Assembly (NCBI GenBank): GCA_014529385.2
Contig: CM043943.1
Coordinates: 159,544,247 to 159,608,246 of the forward strand
Length of the DNA stretch: 64,000 bases
From: Adiantum capillus-veneris
Lineage: Eukaryota > Streptophyta > Polypodiopsida > Polypodiales > Pteridaceae
Direction of reading: 5' to 3'
The translations under genes and the position numbers were made by a program. A model generated the notes under the pieces. It saw only the letters and a program-made list of their open reading frames with translations, was not told where the DNA came from and made no database searches. Positions 32,823 to 43,789 of this stretch are shown piece by piece (the first letter of the stretch is position 1; every line of letters starts with the position of its first letter).

Positions 32823-33170
32823 AGGTCACGTCCTCCCGGGCTTAGTCGCCAGCTGCTCCAGCACACGCCTGCTCACTTTCTCCAATTTCAGTGAGCTTTG
32901 GCGAGCGTTCGCAGGTCGACAAATACTTCGGGGTGCTCAAAGAGCTAGGTCTGCTCAGATTTTCGATTTGGGCTCATTTCGGCCTCCGTTTCCACTACAG
33001 GTAGTATTGCACAGGCTATTTCGTCATTTTGTGCAGAATTTCTATCAGTGCCATTTTCAGCATAACAGGTGCCTTATAGACTTCTACGGTTTGTGCTATA
33101 TAGCACAGGTTGTTCCTGCTCCATTTCTCCTATTTTCGGGCATTTTTCACATTAGGTGCAACATTTACCA

Positions 33171-34389
33171 TGGCTGACAACAACAACACAGATGTGTTCA
33201 AGATGTTTGCTGCTGAGGACAGGTTGGACGGAGACAACTACCCTATGTGGGCTTATATGATGCAACATGTGCTTGTGTCAAAGGGCATCTAGAACATTGT
33301 GTAGGGCATTGATGTAGGTCCTGGTTCTGCGGATGTAGGAGATGTTGAGGATGTTGCAGGTCTTGCTGCAAGGATTGCTGCTGTTAGAGTTGTTTTGCCT
33401 ACGTCAGAACAAGCTCGTTGGGATGTTAAGGATGTGCAGGCTCATGCATTGATTGCGTTGTCTATGAAGCGTACCATTGTTCCTCACATCCGTTCAGCAA
33501 AATCTGCAAAACAGGCTTGGGATATTCTAGCAGGTCTTTATGCAAGCCGCTATGAAGCTAAAATTGCTTTGGTGCGTAAAGAGCTGGAGTCGAAGATTAT
33601 GCATGAGGAAGATGATATGGACACTTTGCTTGCTAGTGTCAACGATATCAATGAGCAACTTATTTCTGCAGGTGAAGTCATTTCAGACAGCTCCCTTGTG
33701 CAGACTGTTCTTGATGCCTTACCAGATTCCTACCAGACTTTTGCTAGTACTTGGAGACTAATGACCCAAGGAAATCCTGAAGTTGTCAAGTTTGATGCAT
33801 TATGCCATTGCTGTTGCAAGAGTCACTTTCTAGAAAAAATAGGACTAGGCAGCGTGCAGTTGAACAGGCTTTTATTGCTTCTCAAAGAAAGGGTGGTAAT
33901 AGTAATGCAGCCACTTCTTATGGTTCTGCTGCGAGTGGCAAAAATTCTGTTCCTAATGCTTCTACTGGCAGCAATTCGTCTCGAAATTTTGGTGATAAGG
34001 GCAAAAAGAAGATGCGTTGCCATTATTGTAAAGCTAATGATCACTTGACGAAGTCGTGTCCTAAGTTGAAGGCCAAAGAGGCTAAGAAGAAAGAGGGTGG
34101 TTCCACTGCAAATGCTGGTTCCACTACAAATGCAGCTATTGTTGAGTCTTCTGTGAAAGGAGACTGTGTTGCTGATGTTGATGCAGAATGGGCTTTTAGT
34201 GCAGAGTGCACTTACAATCCTGTTGTCCATGATGCATGCTTGTCAGTTGCTGCAGATTCACATGTGTGGTATTTCAACAATGGTGCTACAAAGCACATTA
34301 CCTCACATCGTGAATTGTTTACCTCTCTCGAGTCTGTTCCTCATGGGAATTCAGTCACTTGTGCCAACAACGCTTCTTATCCAATTTAG
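33171..34389 (+). pseudogene. C2 gag and protease (broken)
   Basis: ATG at 33171 (ADNNNTDVFKMFAAEDRLDG, then YPMWAYMMQHVLVSK). Two TAG codons follow at 33290 and 33302. The gag helices continue in 33395-33790 (QAWDILAGLYASRYEAKIAL, LPDSYQTFASTW). A frameshift near 33800 leads to the knuckle CHYCKANDHLTKSC (about 34020-34060). The protease site is SHVWYFNNGATKHIT: the catalytic DSG is replaced by NNG. A TAG lies at 34387. Confidence 0.85.
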
Positions 34390-35950
34390 GGAGTTGGAAA
34401 GATTGTGTTCACTGTTGCTAATGGCAGTTCTTTCACACTTGTTGATGCACTTTATGTACCTGGGAACAAGAAGAATCTCTTGTCTGTATCCGCACTTGCT
34501 AGACTTGGACTTGTAGTCAAATTTGTGGACGACAGATGTACAGTTCATGATCTCAATTTTGGTGATGAAATTTTTGCATCTGGCCTTTTGTGCCGTGGGC
34601 TGTATAAGCTCACTTTGTATGACAAGTGTGGACAAATTTTTGCAAATGCTGTTGCAGATTCAAGGGCTATTTCAAATGCAAAACTTTTGCATGCACGTTT
34701 TGGTCATCTGAATTTTTCCAGTTTGCTACGTTTGCAGAAATCTGATATGGTTGCTTCTTTGCCGTCTCTTGAAGCACCTGTCAAACATGTTTGTGAAGGC
34801 TGTATTTGGGTAAGATGCAGCGTTCTAGGTTTCCAAAGGATGGTTCAGTTCGGGCCACATGCAGGTTGCAGCTTGTGCATAGTGATGTTTGTGGGCCCAT
34901 GTAAACTCCTTCCTTGGGCAATTACCTTTACTTCGTGACTTTCATTGATGATTACTTCAAGCATGCATGGGTATTTCCGCTTAAAGCGAAGTCTAAAGTT
35001 TTTATGTGCTTCAAACAATTTCTGGCTATGGCTGAAAATGTCTCGAAATGTGCTATGGGCTCCCTGCATTCCGATCGAGGGGGGGAGTATATGTCTCATG
35101 AATTTAATGCATTTCTGGCTAGTCATGGGATAAAACACTAATGTACAGTGCCTTATACACCTTAGCAAAATGGTGTTGTTGAGAGGAAAATTAGGTCACT
35201 GACGGAAATGGCATGATGTATGGTCAAAAGTCAAGCTTTGCCGCATTCTTTTTGGCTTGAGGCCATCATGTGTGCCACTTATGTACTTAACAGGTGTCCT
35301 ACGAAAGCTTTGCAGTCTATTACTCCATATGAAGTATGGCATGATAGAAAGCTTCTATTGAGCACATGCGTGTTTTTGGCTGTTTGGCATATGCTTTGGT
35401 GCCACAAGTGTAGCGCAGAAAATTGGATGATAAAGCTGTCAAATGTATTTTTGTTGGTTATAGTGCTGAAAGCAAAGGTTACAGGTTGTATCATCCACAA
35501 AGAAAACGTATTCTGGTTTCTCGGGATGTAGTGTTTGTGGAAGATTCTGTTCAGCCCTTGCTGTCATGTACTAGAGACAGTAATGTAAGCTCACAGGACA
35601 TTTATGACACTTTGTTGCCTCTTTTCAGTGGTGGAAATACGAATGTAACTTCCAATGAGGAAAATGTACAACCTATGGGGGTTTCTGAAAATGTTCTAGA
35701 TCAGCCTATTACTGATGCAGATGTACATGATGTACTTGATGAGGAAAGGGCTGAAAATGAGCAGGCTAGAGGTGTGCCAAAATGGCTGGTGCACACTTTG
35801 CGTGACAGTAAATTGGATGCACCTTTGTCTAGTCGTACTCGTTCAGGCTCTTGCCATGCATCTTATGCATCAAATTGTTATGCTTTGGCTGTGTCTAGTT
35901 TACATGATGTTGAGGAGCCTCTGACTTTTGATGAAGCACAAAATTTATAA
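34390..35950 (+). pseudogene. C2 integrase (broken)
   Basis: Post-protease segment NGSSFTLVDALYVPGNKKNL, then the zinc region LLHARFGHLNFSSL and HVCEGCI, a frameshift, the core VTFIDDYFKHAWVFPLKAKS and SLHSDRGGEYMSHEF, VVERKIRSLTEM, and the C-terminal part KCIFVGYSAESKGYRLY. Stops at 34902, 35139, 35163, 35214 and 35948 and frameshifts near 34805 and 35370 make it non-functional. The zinc motif is complete, unlike that of C1. Confidence 0.85.
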
Positions 35951-37439
35951 AATTGGATGGCTGCCATGCAATCAGAATATGTTGCACTTTTAGAAAATGA
36001 CACATGGACTTTATGTGATTTGCCTCCTGGCAAAAAGGCCATTGGTACGAAGTGGGTTTACAAGTTGAAACGCAAGCCAGATGGTGAGATCGATCGCCAT
36101 CAGGCTCGACTTGTTGCAAAGGGTTATGCACAACAAAAAGGCATCGATTATGAAGAGACTTTTTCTCCCACTTGTCGTATGACTACTGTGCGTTTTCTAT
36201 GTGCATTGGCAGCTCATTTTGGTTGGGATGTACATCAATCAGACATTGTTAGTGCTTTCTTGAATGGTGACATATTTGAGGAAGTTTATGTAACGCAACC
36301 TCGCGGTTTTGTCATAAAAGGACAAGAGGACAAAGTGTGCAAATGTAACAAGGCTTTGTATGGGTTGAAGCAATCTCCTCGTGCTTGGTATGAGAAAGCT
36401 GACACTCATTTGGTCAAACAAGGCTTTCATAACAGTCCAACAGAAAGCACATTGTATGTAAAGCGTGAGGGTGATGTACTTCTCATTGTGGTTCTTTATG
36501 TTGATGATTTGCTGATCACTAGACCACATGAGAGACATATTGCTGAAGGCTAATTTGAATTCTACTTTCAAGATGAAAGATTTGGGGTTGTTGAATCATT
36601 ATTTGGGTATACAGTTTAAGCAGTGTGATGGTGGTATTGCCTTGTGTCAGAAAAGTTACATAGAGACATTGCTATGTAAGTTTGGACTTGAGGATTGCAA
36701 ACCTATTGCCACTCCCATGGAAACAGGTTTGAAGTTGAGTCTACATGATGATGGTGATCCCGCTGATGTCACTCTTTACCAAATTGCTGTTGGCTGCCTA
36801 ATTTATCTATGCAACACGAGGCCAGATATTTAGTTTGCAGTCTCACATGTCAGCAGATTCATGCATAGCCCAGGGTCTAAGCATTGGTAGGATGTCAAGA
36901 GGATTTTCCGCTACCTTAGTGGCACTTTACATCTTGGATTGTTTTATCCCAAGGGGGGATCATTGCCGCCAGACTTACATGCTTTTTCGGACTCAGATTG
37001 GGCTGGTTGTTTTGACACGAGAGTATCCACAAGTGGTTTTTGTTTCATGCTTGGCAGTTCATGTATATCATGGTTGAGCAAGAAGCAACCTACTGTGGCC
37101 ACTTCGAGTTGTGAGGCTGAGTACAGGGCAGTCTTCATAGCTACGGTTGAGTGTGTATGCTCAGACGCTGATTTGGGTGTTGGACAGGACACTGCCAACA
37201 CTATCTACACTGACAGTCAGAGCGCATTGGCAGTTGCAAGGACCCCAGTTTTCCATGCTCGCACAAAGCACATTGAGGTGCATTACCACTATGTCAGGGA
37301 GAGGCTCTCAGCAGGAGAGATCAGCTTGGCTTATGTGCCAACACAGGACAACCTTGCAGATCTTTTCACAAAGGCATTGTCTCGTGAGAAGCTTGAAGCT
37401 TTCCGCAAAGCTTTGGGCTTACTCCCCTTTGTGGACTGA
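35951..37439 (+). pseudogene. C2 reverse transcriptase and RNase H (broken)
   Basis: The RT frame 35957-36553 has GTKWVYKLKRKPDGEIDRHQ, SAFLNGDIFEEVYVTQPRGF, YGLKQSPRAWY and YVDDLLI. A frameshift near 36540 leads to LGLLNHYLGIQ. A TAG at 36831 follows NTRPDI. RNase H (36939-37439) has FSDSDWAGCFDTRVSTSGFC, SCEAEYRAV and ADLFTKALSREKLEAFRK, with its stop at 37437-37439. Confidence 0.88.
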
Positions 37440-37514
37440 TCCTGTCCTCAGGGCATGGCACTTTCCTTTACTCATTTGCTAGCTCTCGTTCATCGCATCA
37501 CTCTAGGGGGGATT

Positions 37515-37741
37515 TGTTACCATATAGATGTGGTAGTGATGTGTGTGAACACATTAGGACCGCCGGGGCATTTTTTCCCTCTTTAGGAGGTTTTTTCCCC
37601 CATTCATTGTATATACGCCCATCACTCTAGGGCTATGTATCTTTCCATTGCACACTAAGTAACACACTCTCTATTGTGTGCCTTGAGCTTCCTTCATCTT
37701 CTCCAAGCTGTGTGTGTTTCTCTGCAACCCTAATTCCAACA
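37515..37741 (+). repeat. C2 3' LTR
   Basis: 227 bp, preceded by the purine tract CTAGGGGGGATT and followed by CCTTG. Confidence 0.95.
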
Positions 37742-38600
37742 CCTTGTAGCTTATCAAATAGGTCTTCTACTTGTGGAATGAGAAACCTATTTTTGATAGT
37801 GATCCTATTTAGTGCTCTATAGTCGACACACATGCGATATGTGCCATCTTTCTTTGCACTAATAGCACGGGTGAGCAAAATGGAGATGCGCTAGGCTTAA
37901 CCATGCCCTTCTCAACTAACTTATGCACTTGCTGCATAATCTCCTCTTGTTGAGCTTGAGAAACTCTATAAGGAGGTTTATTAGGCGGTGAACTTCCTGG
38001 AAGAAGTTCAATTGCATGGTCATCATTGCCTCGTTTAGGAGGTAGTTCACAAGGGATGTCGTCAATAAAAACATCTTGAAATCCCTTGACAACTCTAATT
38101 CTTTGTGATTGTTTATATTTTCTTTTGCTAAAGCATTAGGTTCATTTTGAGAATCTTTAACAAAAATCATGTACACGAAAATAGAGCTCTTTATTGACTT
38201 ATCGAAAGCTTGCATATGTACAATGGGTATGGTGTTACCCATCTCTTTGGCATCTATGTACATATCTTTTTTCCTGAACCTAAAGTAGATTCTCCTTTTA
38301 GCGAATTTAACATTGGCAGCCATGCGATCAAACCATGGTGCCCCTAGGATTACATCCTCGTGCTTGAGAGGAGAGATAAATAAGTCCTCTTTGTCCACAT
38401 AGCTTTGGACATGGAGCCTCAATTTCCCAATTAAGGGAGTGACTGAAGCTTCTTGCTCCTCGAAAGCACCATCGGTGGGTAGGACATCTCCCATCTCTTA
38501 GGCTTGGATGCCTAGCTTGGTGGCCAACTCTGTGGATATGAAATTGTGAGTAGAACAGGGTCAAAGAGAATAAAAGCATCATGTTCTCTTACCTTTCCCC
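37742..38600 (-). pseudogene. G2 RT start and protease (broken)
   Basis: RT fingers: RAISAKKDGTYRMCVDYRAL, then NRFLIPQVEDLFDKLQG at 37878-37742. The frame 38494-37916 carries the retropepsin-like part ending VTPLIGKLRLHVQSYVDKED, ISPLKHEDVILGAPWFDRMA and NVKFAKRRIYF. The catalytic motif is seen as HDAFILFDP but a frameshift follows at once, so the Thr/Ser-His-Asn-Phe-Ile-Ser stretch found in G3 is lost. Confidence 0.8.
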
Positions 38601-40199
38601 AAGCATGGCATAGAGGAGATCCTTTGTGGTGAGCTTCCTCTTGTTGGATTTCGACCAAGGTAGCTCTAGGAGGCTCATGGCGGATGTTCTTTTGGGGGCA
38701 AGCACGATATGCATGCCCTTGCTCGCCGCATTTGAAACAACAGTTATCCTTGCGATAATGCTCAAGCTCTTCAGGAGAGAGTTGTTTTTGCCTTTGTAAA
38801 GTCCCTTCTCCTTAGCTTTGTTGTTATTGGAATTGCCCTTAGGAGAATTTTGGACATTGTCCTTCCCCTTAGGCTCATTGGAACCCTTGTTTTCCGTGGG
38901 CTTAAGATTTCTCTTAGCCCTTATTTGGAAATTGATTCGTGAAGCCACCATGGTATGGTGTATGATCGCAAATATGGTGCGTGGCCTTTGGGAGTTGACA
39001 TACTCCGCCATATCTTCAGTTAAGCCCTCACAAAATTGTTGTTTTTTCTCTCCAAAATCCATCTGTTTGAAGACAGTGGGTTTGAGATGTAAGTCCCAAA
39101 ACTTGTCGACATATTTGTGAATGGATTCGTAGGGAGAGAGCTTCAAGCTTCACCGTTCGATGAGTAGTTTGTCTTTGGAATCAGTGGCCAAAAACTGCTT
39201 CATGATGGAAGCTCTTAAAGCTTTCCATGTTCTTGGAGCTTCACCATTTGCCCGTAGGCTAGACCAGCATTTCCTGGCGGACTTTTGAAAATACATAGTT
39301 ACATGGTGTAACTTAGAGGAATCCGTGAAGCCCTCCTCTCCAAACGCCGCATCGAATTGTTGGATGAAGGCCAAGACTTTGTTTGTAGCACGAAAGGTGT
39401 CATTGTAGGTAAGGAAAGAGATGTTCTTTCCTCCCTCTTTGAACTTCTTGAGCTTGGATGACCTCTTCCATGCCGCATAGGATTTCCTATGGCCTCTTCT
39501 TTTTAATGGTTCAAAAGTTGCACCATTGCTTTCTTCAGAAGATGAAGAATTTGAGGAAGATGGAGAAGAGGGTGACCTCTTTCCCGCCTTTTTCTTGCCG
39601 TGGTCCTCTTTGTCTGCACCATCACTTTCTTCATAAGAGGAAGAGGATGAAGAAGATGGAGAAGAGGGTGACCTCTTTCTTGCCTTTTTCTTCTCTTGTT
39701 TTCTGTCATCCCTCTTTGAATTATGGTGTGGAGAAGTGTGCGATGGTCTTCTCCATTTAGGAGGTGATGGAGAGCGTTTTGCCCCCCCTCGTGGAGCCAT
39801 CTCTGTCGAGGTGGCAGGAGACTCACTTCTTTCTCGTTCTTTTGGTGGGGGCTCTTGAGTTCTCCTTTGGGAAAGAGAAGTGTCATCAAGAAGTAAATTT
39901 TTGAGCCCTTCATATGGATCCTCTTCTTTTTCCCGAATCGGAGAGAGGCCTCTTTTGGGAGTCTCACAAGGAGGATTCCTAGGTACTCTCTCGTCATGGT
40001 GGGGAGTTTGGAGAATCCCATGAGCACGAAGCTGTCGTTGCACTTTACTTTGCAGGGATGGATTTCCCATGGCTTGCTGAAGCATAGAAACAAGGTAGTT
40101 AACAAGCATAGGGGCATCATTAGTAGCTTGCTCATTAGCAAAATCAAAGCTATCAACATTAATTTCACTCTCTTTACTATTGTCATCCATTCTAACCAT
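38560..40199 (-). pseudogene. G2 gag, interrupted by TGA at 39150-39152
   Basis: The frame 40199-39150 (349 aa) begins MVRMDDNSKESEINVDSFDF, has a long Ser/Arg/Lys-rich region (about residues 120-235), then FLTYNDTFRATNKVLAFIQQ and WKALRASIMKQFLATD. The TGA sits where G4 has a Trp codon followed by Ser-Leu-Lys-Leu, and the same frame continues in 39146-38589 with SIHKYVDKFWDLHLKP. After a frameshift comes the CCHC knuckle CFKCGEQGHAYRAC (about 38730). A KRSPSSPSSSSSS block is present twice (about 39640-39694 and 39534-39600). The full gag is about 30 percent longer than that of G4 because of this region. Confidence 0.85.
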
Positions 40200-40551
40200 T
40201 TTTTTAGGTGTACTTTGGCACTTTAAGCCCTAGTTGCTGCTCCTCTTTACTGTACCCGTGGCTTGAATATCATTAACTGCAAGGAATAGAAGAGAAGGTC
40301 TTTCAACACCAAAACAGTACCGGCTCCTGTCAAGATTCTAATAGCTCAATAGTGGTTAAGCCATAGGCAAGCCCCGTAGGACTCCACTATTAAGACCATA
40401 GCTCTCGACGATGATGCCCTGTTATTTGCACAAAGGTAGACGCAATGCAAGGCTGAAAAATCCCTATTCTACTTACTCAATTGCAATTAATAATACCAAT
40501 TATAGCTAGCTTGAGGACCTCCCTTGTTGAGCAAGAAAAGAGAAACCTTGT
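40200..40551 (-). other. G2 leader
   Basis: Non-coding DNA between gag and the primer site; no motif seen. Confidence 0.6.
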
Positions 40552-40563
40552 GCTCTAATACCA
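40552..40563 (-). other. G2 primer-binding site
   Basis: Minus-strand TGGTATTAGAGC, one base from the LTR; iMet type with one change (same variant as E1). Confidence 0.85.
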
Positions 40564-40564
40564 A

Positions 40565-41310
40565 TGTAACATTTAATGGCCTAGTAACTTGTGTGTAGCA
40601 GAAAATAACATGAACATAGTGAGCATTTCATTAGAATAGATTCCTAATGAGCATAGCAAGAGTGCTTGGATGGAGAGAGCAACAAAAAGCATAACACCTA
40701 GTTAGATAGGCATGAACAATACTTCAAAAGAGAGAGAAATCAAGCTATTGACAACATTTGAGGACCGGATTCACATGGAGCCGGTCCCCCCTCCAAAAGG
40801 CTTTGTATTATAGGTTTCCCCCCATCAAGGGAGACATTTTACAATACAATTCTTTGTGTTCCTTCTATAACTAGCTAGTGCACTGAAGATGGAAGCTTCA
40901 AGCACTAAGCAAACACTAATAAAATACAACATCAATTCCCTCACGGTCTTAGACCCAAGACCTCACACACCTTCAAAGATGGTGAGAGCTAGTGGGGTAT
41001 GAGAGTAGATTGAGAGGAAGAAGGAGTAGTCTTACGAGAAAGAAGTATATCTCCTGATCACATAATCACTCATAATAGCTTAGCATAGCTTAGTAATTAG
41101 CATGGTAGAGGAGATGAACATGCATTGAAGCTTGGCTCTTGGTTGGATTTGCATCACAGAGCCAAGAGTTGCTGGTGTAGGCCTCCCTTCTCACAAGCTT
41201 GGAGTAGATGATGAGCTTTCCGATAAAGCTTGAGAAGGAGAGAGAGAGAGTCTTCTTGCTTCACACATGAGATTGTGTGAGTGTGTGTGATAATTCCTTG
41301 CCAAAATCAG

Positions 41311-41400
<90 letters not shown>

Positions 41401-42037
41401 GTCGACCCCTCTTGCAAATTACTCTTGCTGGCACTCCATTGTGCAAAAGCTTAGAAAATCATAATTGAGAAGCATAAGTGATAGCCTTGTGACATGTGTC
41501 CCCCTTTCCCCTTTTGTGAGAGCTTTAGGTAATAAATAATGCAACTAAACTCTCATTGGACCCCTTTGTCTTCTGGCCAATAGGAAACAGGCAAGCCATT
41601 GGGTTGTTGAATGCTCATTGGACCCCTCTTGCGAGACTATCCAATAGTCTTCTAGAGAGCTTAATTCTTATTGGTTCTTTTATCAAGTGTTTTAAATGAA
41701 TTAAACTAGATTTACTCTAGCCTAATTCTCATTGGTCCACTTGAAAACTTTTGTGTACACTCGCAAAGCATCCAACCTTTGAATTTTGGAACCTTAGCAT
41801 TTTGGAAGTCTTAATGGGTTGAACCTTAGTGTCTTTGAAGCCCATTGTTGCACATTGCTCTTTTGCAGATGGCCCCCCTTTGGATCCCTATTTTCCCTCC
41901 TTTGGATCCCTACTGTGACTGGTCTGCCAGCTTAACCAATATTCTAGCTTTTTTTCCCCTGGAACTTCCCCATATTAAATGATCATTTTAACATGAGAAA
42001 ATCATTTAAAGAGAATTAGATAATAGTTATTATGACA
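40565..42037 (-). repeat. G2 5' LTR (1.47 kb)
   Basis: TGTAACATT to ATGACA on the plus strand. Contains a (CT)41 tract at 41313-41395 and the same GATCATTTTAACATGAGAAA-type end as the other chromovirus LTRs. Confidence 0.88.
41313..41395. repeat. (CT)41 microsatellite in the G2 LTR
   Basis: About 83 bp of pure CT. Both antisense and sense ORFs over it are artefacts. Confidence 0.95.
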
Positions 42038-42325
42038 GCACGACAAAACGCTAGAGATGGGGAAAGATCACCCTCCACTGCCTACCAGAGCAAGAGACCA
42101 ATACAACGATCAGATGATATATGTGAGTACCCCCCTCACCTCACATATATAGATGCCAGTGAGGAGGTCGAGCAGTGCAAGGGAAATGCCCATGTCCCAA
42201 CATAAAAAAGTAAGTAGGGCGCCCGGACAAAAGAGAGGTGGTTGGGCGGCCAGACAATGCAGCCTATATGCATATGCAAAGGGTGGCCAACCCGGAGGCA
42301 CACTAACCGTACATGCATGCCCTAG
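42038..42325 (-). repeat. D-family LTR part (inverted copy of 20848-21060)
   Basis: Shares, in reverse, CATGCATGTACGG, AGTGTGCCTCCGGG, TGCATATGCATATAGGCTGC and CCCCATCTCT with the LTR at 20848. It has an inserted block near 42105-42180 and lacks the first about 33 bp. It abuts the G2 LTR, so G2 landed in it. Confidence 0.6.
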
Positions 42326-43789
42326 CAGGTTGGGCTTGTGCCTTGAGAAACATGGTTGGAGAGTATCTGCAACAGGGTATTGGTGTGCTCAGATGTGGCA
42401 ACAGGAAACTCAACAAAAACAACCTTCTCCCTACTCTCAATGTGGATGGTTGCCTATGAAGATAAGTATCACTAGCAACATTTTTGCATTGGTGAGAGCA
42501 GTTTGGAAGAGAGGGTTGTGTTGCACTAGTAGCATTGGTAGCTCCTTCAGCTTGGATTGGAGCCCACGTCCATGGAAGCAGCAGTTGGACACCACTAACA
42601 TCCTCCAAATGATCGCCACATTGGATGGCAGCCCATAATTGCAGACAATGGTTTTTGGTACCATCAGCAAGGTTCAAATCCAATGGAGGGGTCTCACTCA
42701 TCTTAGAATCATGTGGAGGACAATCCAAGAAATGATGGACTATCTCCTCATGGCTGCACTGAGAAAATTACGATATGCCATGAAACCACACATAGGATGC
42801 GACAGTATGGGGCCAAGATGGAACGACAGTCTTCGTCAAAGGAGAAGACAACCTGACGCATCATGCTTGTGAAAGCTTGAAGATATGAGTACAGTTTGCA
42901 AAACAATGGTGCTTTGATGGAAAGAAACTACAAAAGGCATGAATTGCAAAGCTAAGAAAGACAACTTTTGATTGCTTCTAGAGAAGCCAACTTTTTGACG
43001 GTTGAACTGTGGATTAGAGAAGCCTATACTCTCCAACATATAAGTTACAATCAACAAAGTCAACATCCTTATTTGAAGAGGAGCTGAAGCTAAAAAGAGA
43101 TTTATGGATGATGTTGGTGAATAGCGAAGGGATCCATCAAGGCCTATAAGCAATTCGGAGATGGAGAGGTTCACATGGTTGCATTGATGAAATTTTGCAG
43201 CAGCTAATTCATGATTACAACAGACCGAGGCAAGAGTATTTCCATTGCAATTATGCCGATGTCAATAGACTCAAAGTCATTGCATCATGTAGATAAGAGA
43301 CATTGGTTTTGCTTTTTGGAAAACGGAGACGTGAGTGTCCCCAAACAAAAAAGATATGTGTCGAAAACGTATGGGCCAAAAATCGTACATAAAGCATCCA
43401 ATACATTTCCTTGACGAGTCACATGTATGCTCCGAAAGTGCTTGAATTCTTTTGTTCTCTTGCATGCTCTAGTATAGGTACCATGCATATAGGTAGTATT
43501 GCATCATGTATAATGTTGTCTGTGAAGCGCCAGAGGTGTGTACGTTCCGAAAGGCAACCTTTCGGTACTCTTGGAGCACCGATATAAACTCAAATATAGT
43601 TTATAATCACCATTGCAAGCACCATAGGTATAGCATATACGAACTCTGCAACCACCAATATATACTCATGGATCTCCTAAAATACTTGGAACCATGAAGA
43701 AGATCCTCGATCACCCTGGGTAGAAGCTAACATGAGATCAAACAAATGCTTCAAGTATACATACAAGAAAAAAAAGGTGCATTGGGCCA
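42326..43789. other. Unassigned DNA, possibly internal part of the D-family element
   Basis: ORFs up to 141 aa (42303-42728, minus) without recognisable motifs; Trp/Pro/Leu-rich and partly overlapping the LTR. No primer site or RT motif found. Confidence 0.35.

Larger units (their letters stand above)
32582..37741 (+). mobile_element. C2, older Ty1/copia element, 5.2 kb
   Basis: Two 227-bp LTRs (TGTTACC to CCAACA, about ten substitutions), CCTTG duplication, iMet primer site at 32811-32822, polypurine tract GGGGGGATT before 37515, and all copia domains in order on the plus strand. The coding region carries at least nine nonsense codons and several frameshifts. Inserted in G2, opposite to its orientation. 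Confidence 0.97.
25057..42037 (-). mobile_element. G2, chromovirus split by two copia insertions
   Basis: Left LTR fragment 25057-25405; integrase 25406-25948; copia C1; integrase/RNase H/RT 31155-32581; copia C2; RT/protease/gag 37742-40199; leader; primer site 40552-40563; right LTR 40565-42037. Domain order and the shared integrase motifs place it with G1, G3 and G4. The two LTRs differ at about 15 positions in 345 aligned bases. A deletion fused the left LTR at 25405 directly to integrase sequence, so the LTR 5' part, chromodomain and polypurine tract are lost. The flanks (GAGCG left, GCACG right) are not a clean 5-bp duplication, but they sit in a microsatellite. Confidence 0.85.

Noticed and set aside
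42303-42728. 141-aa minus-strand ORF as a host gene
   Set aside because: It overlaps the D-family LTR edge, has no recognisable domain and no splice partners.
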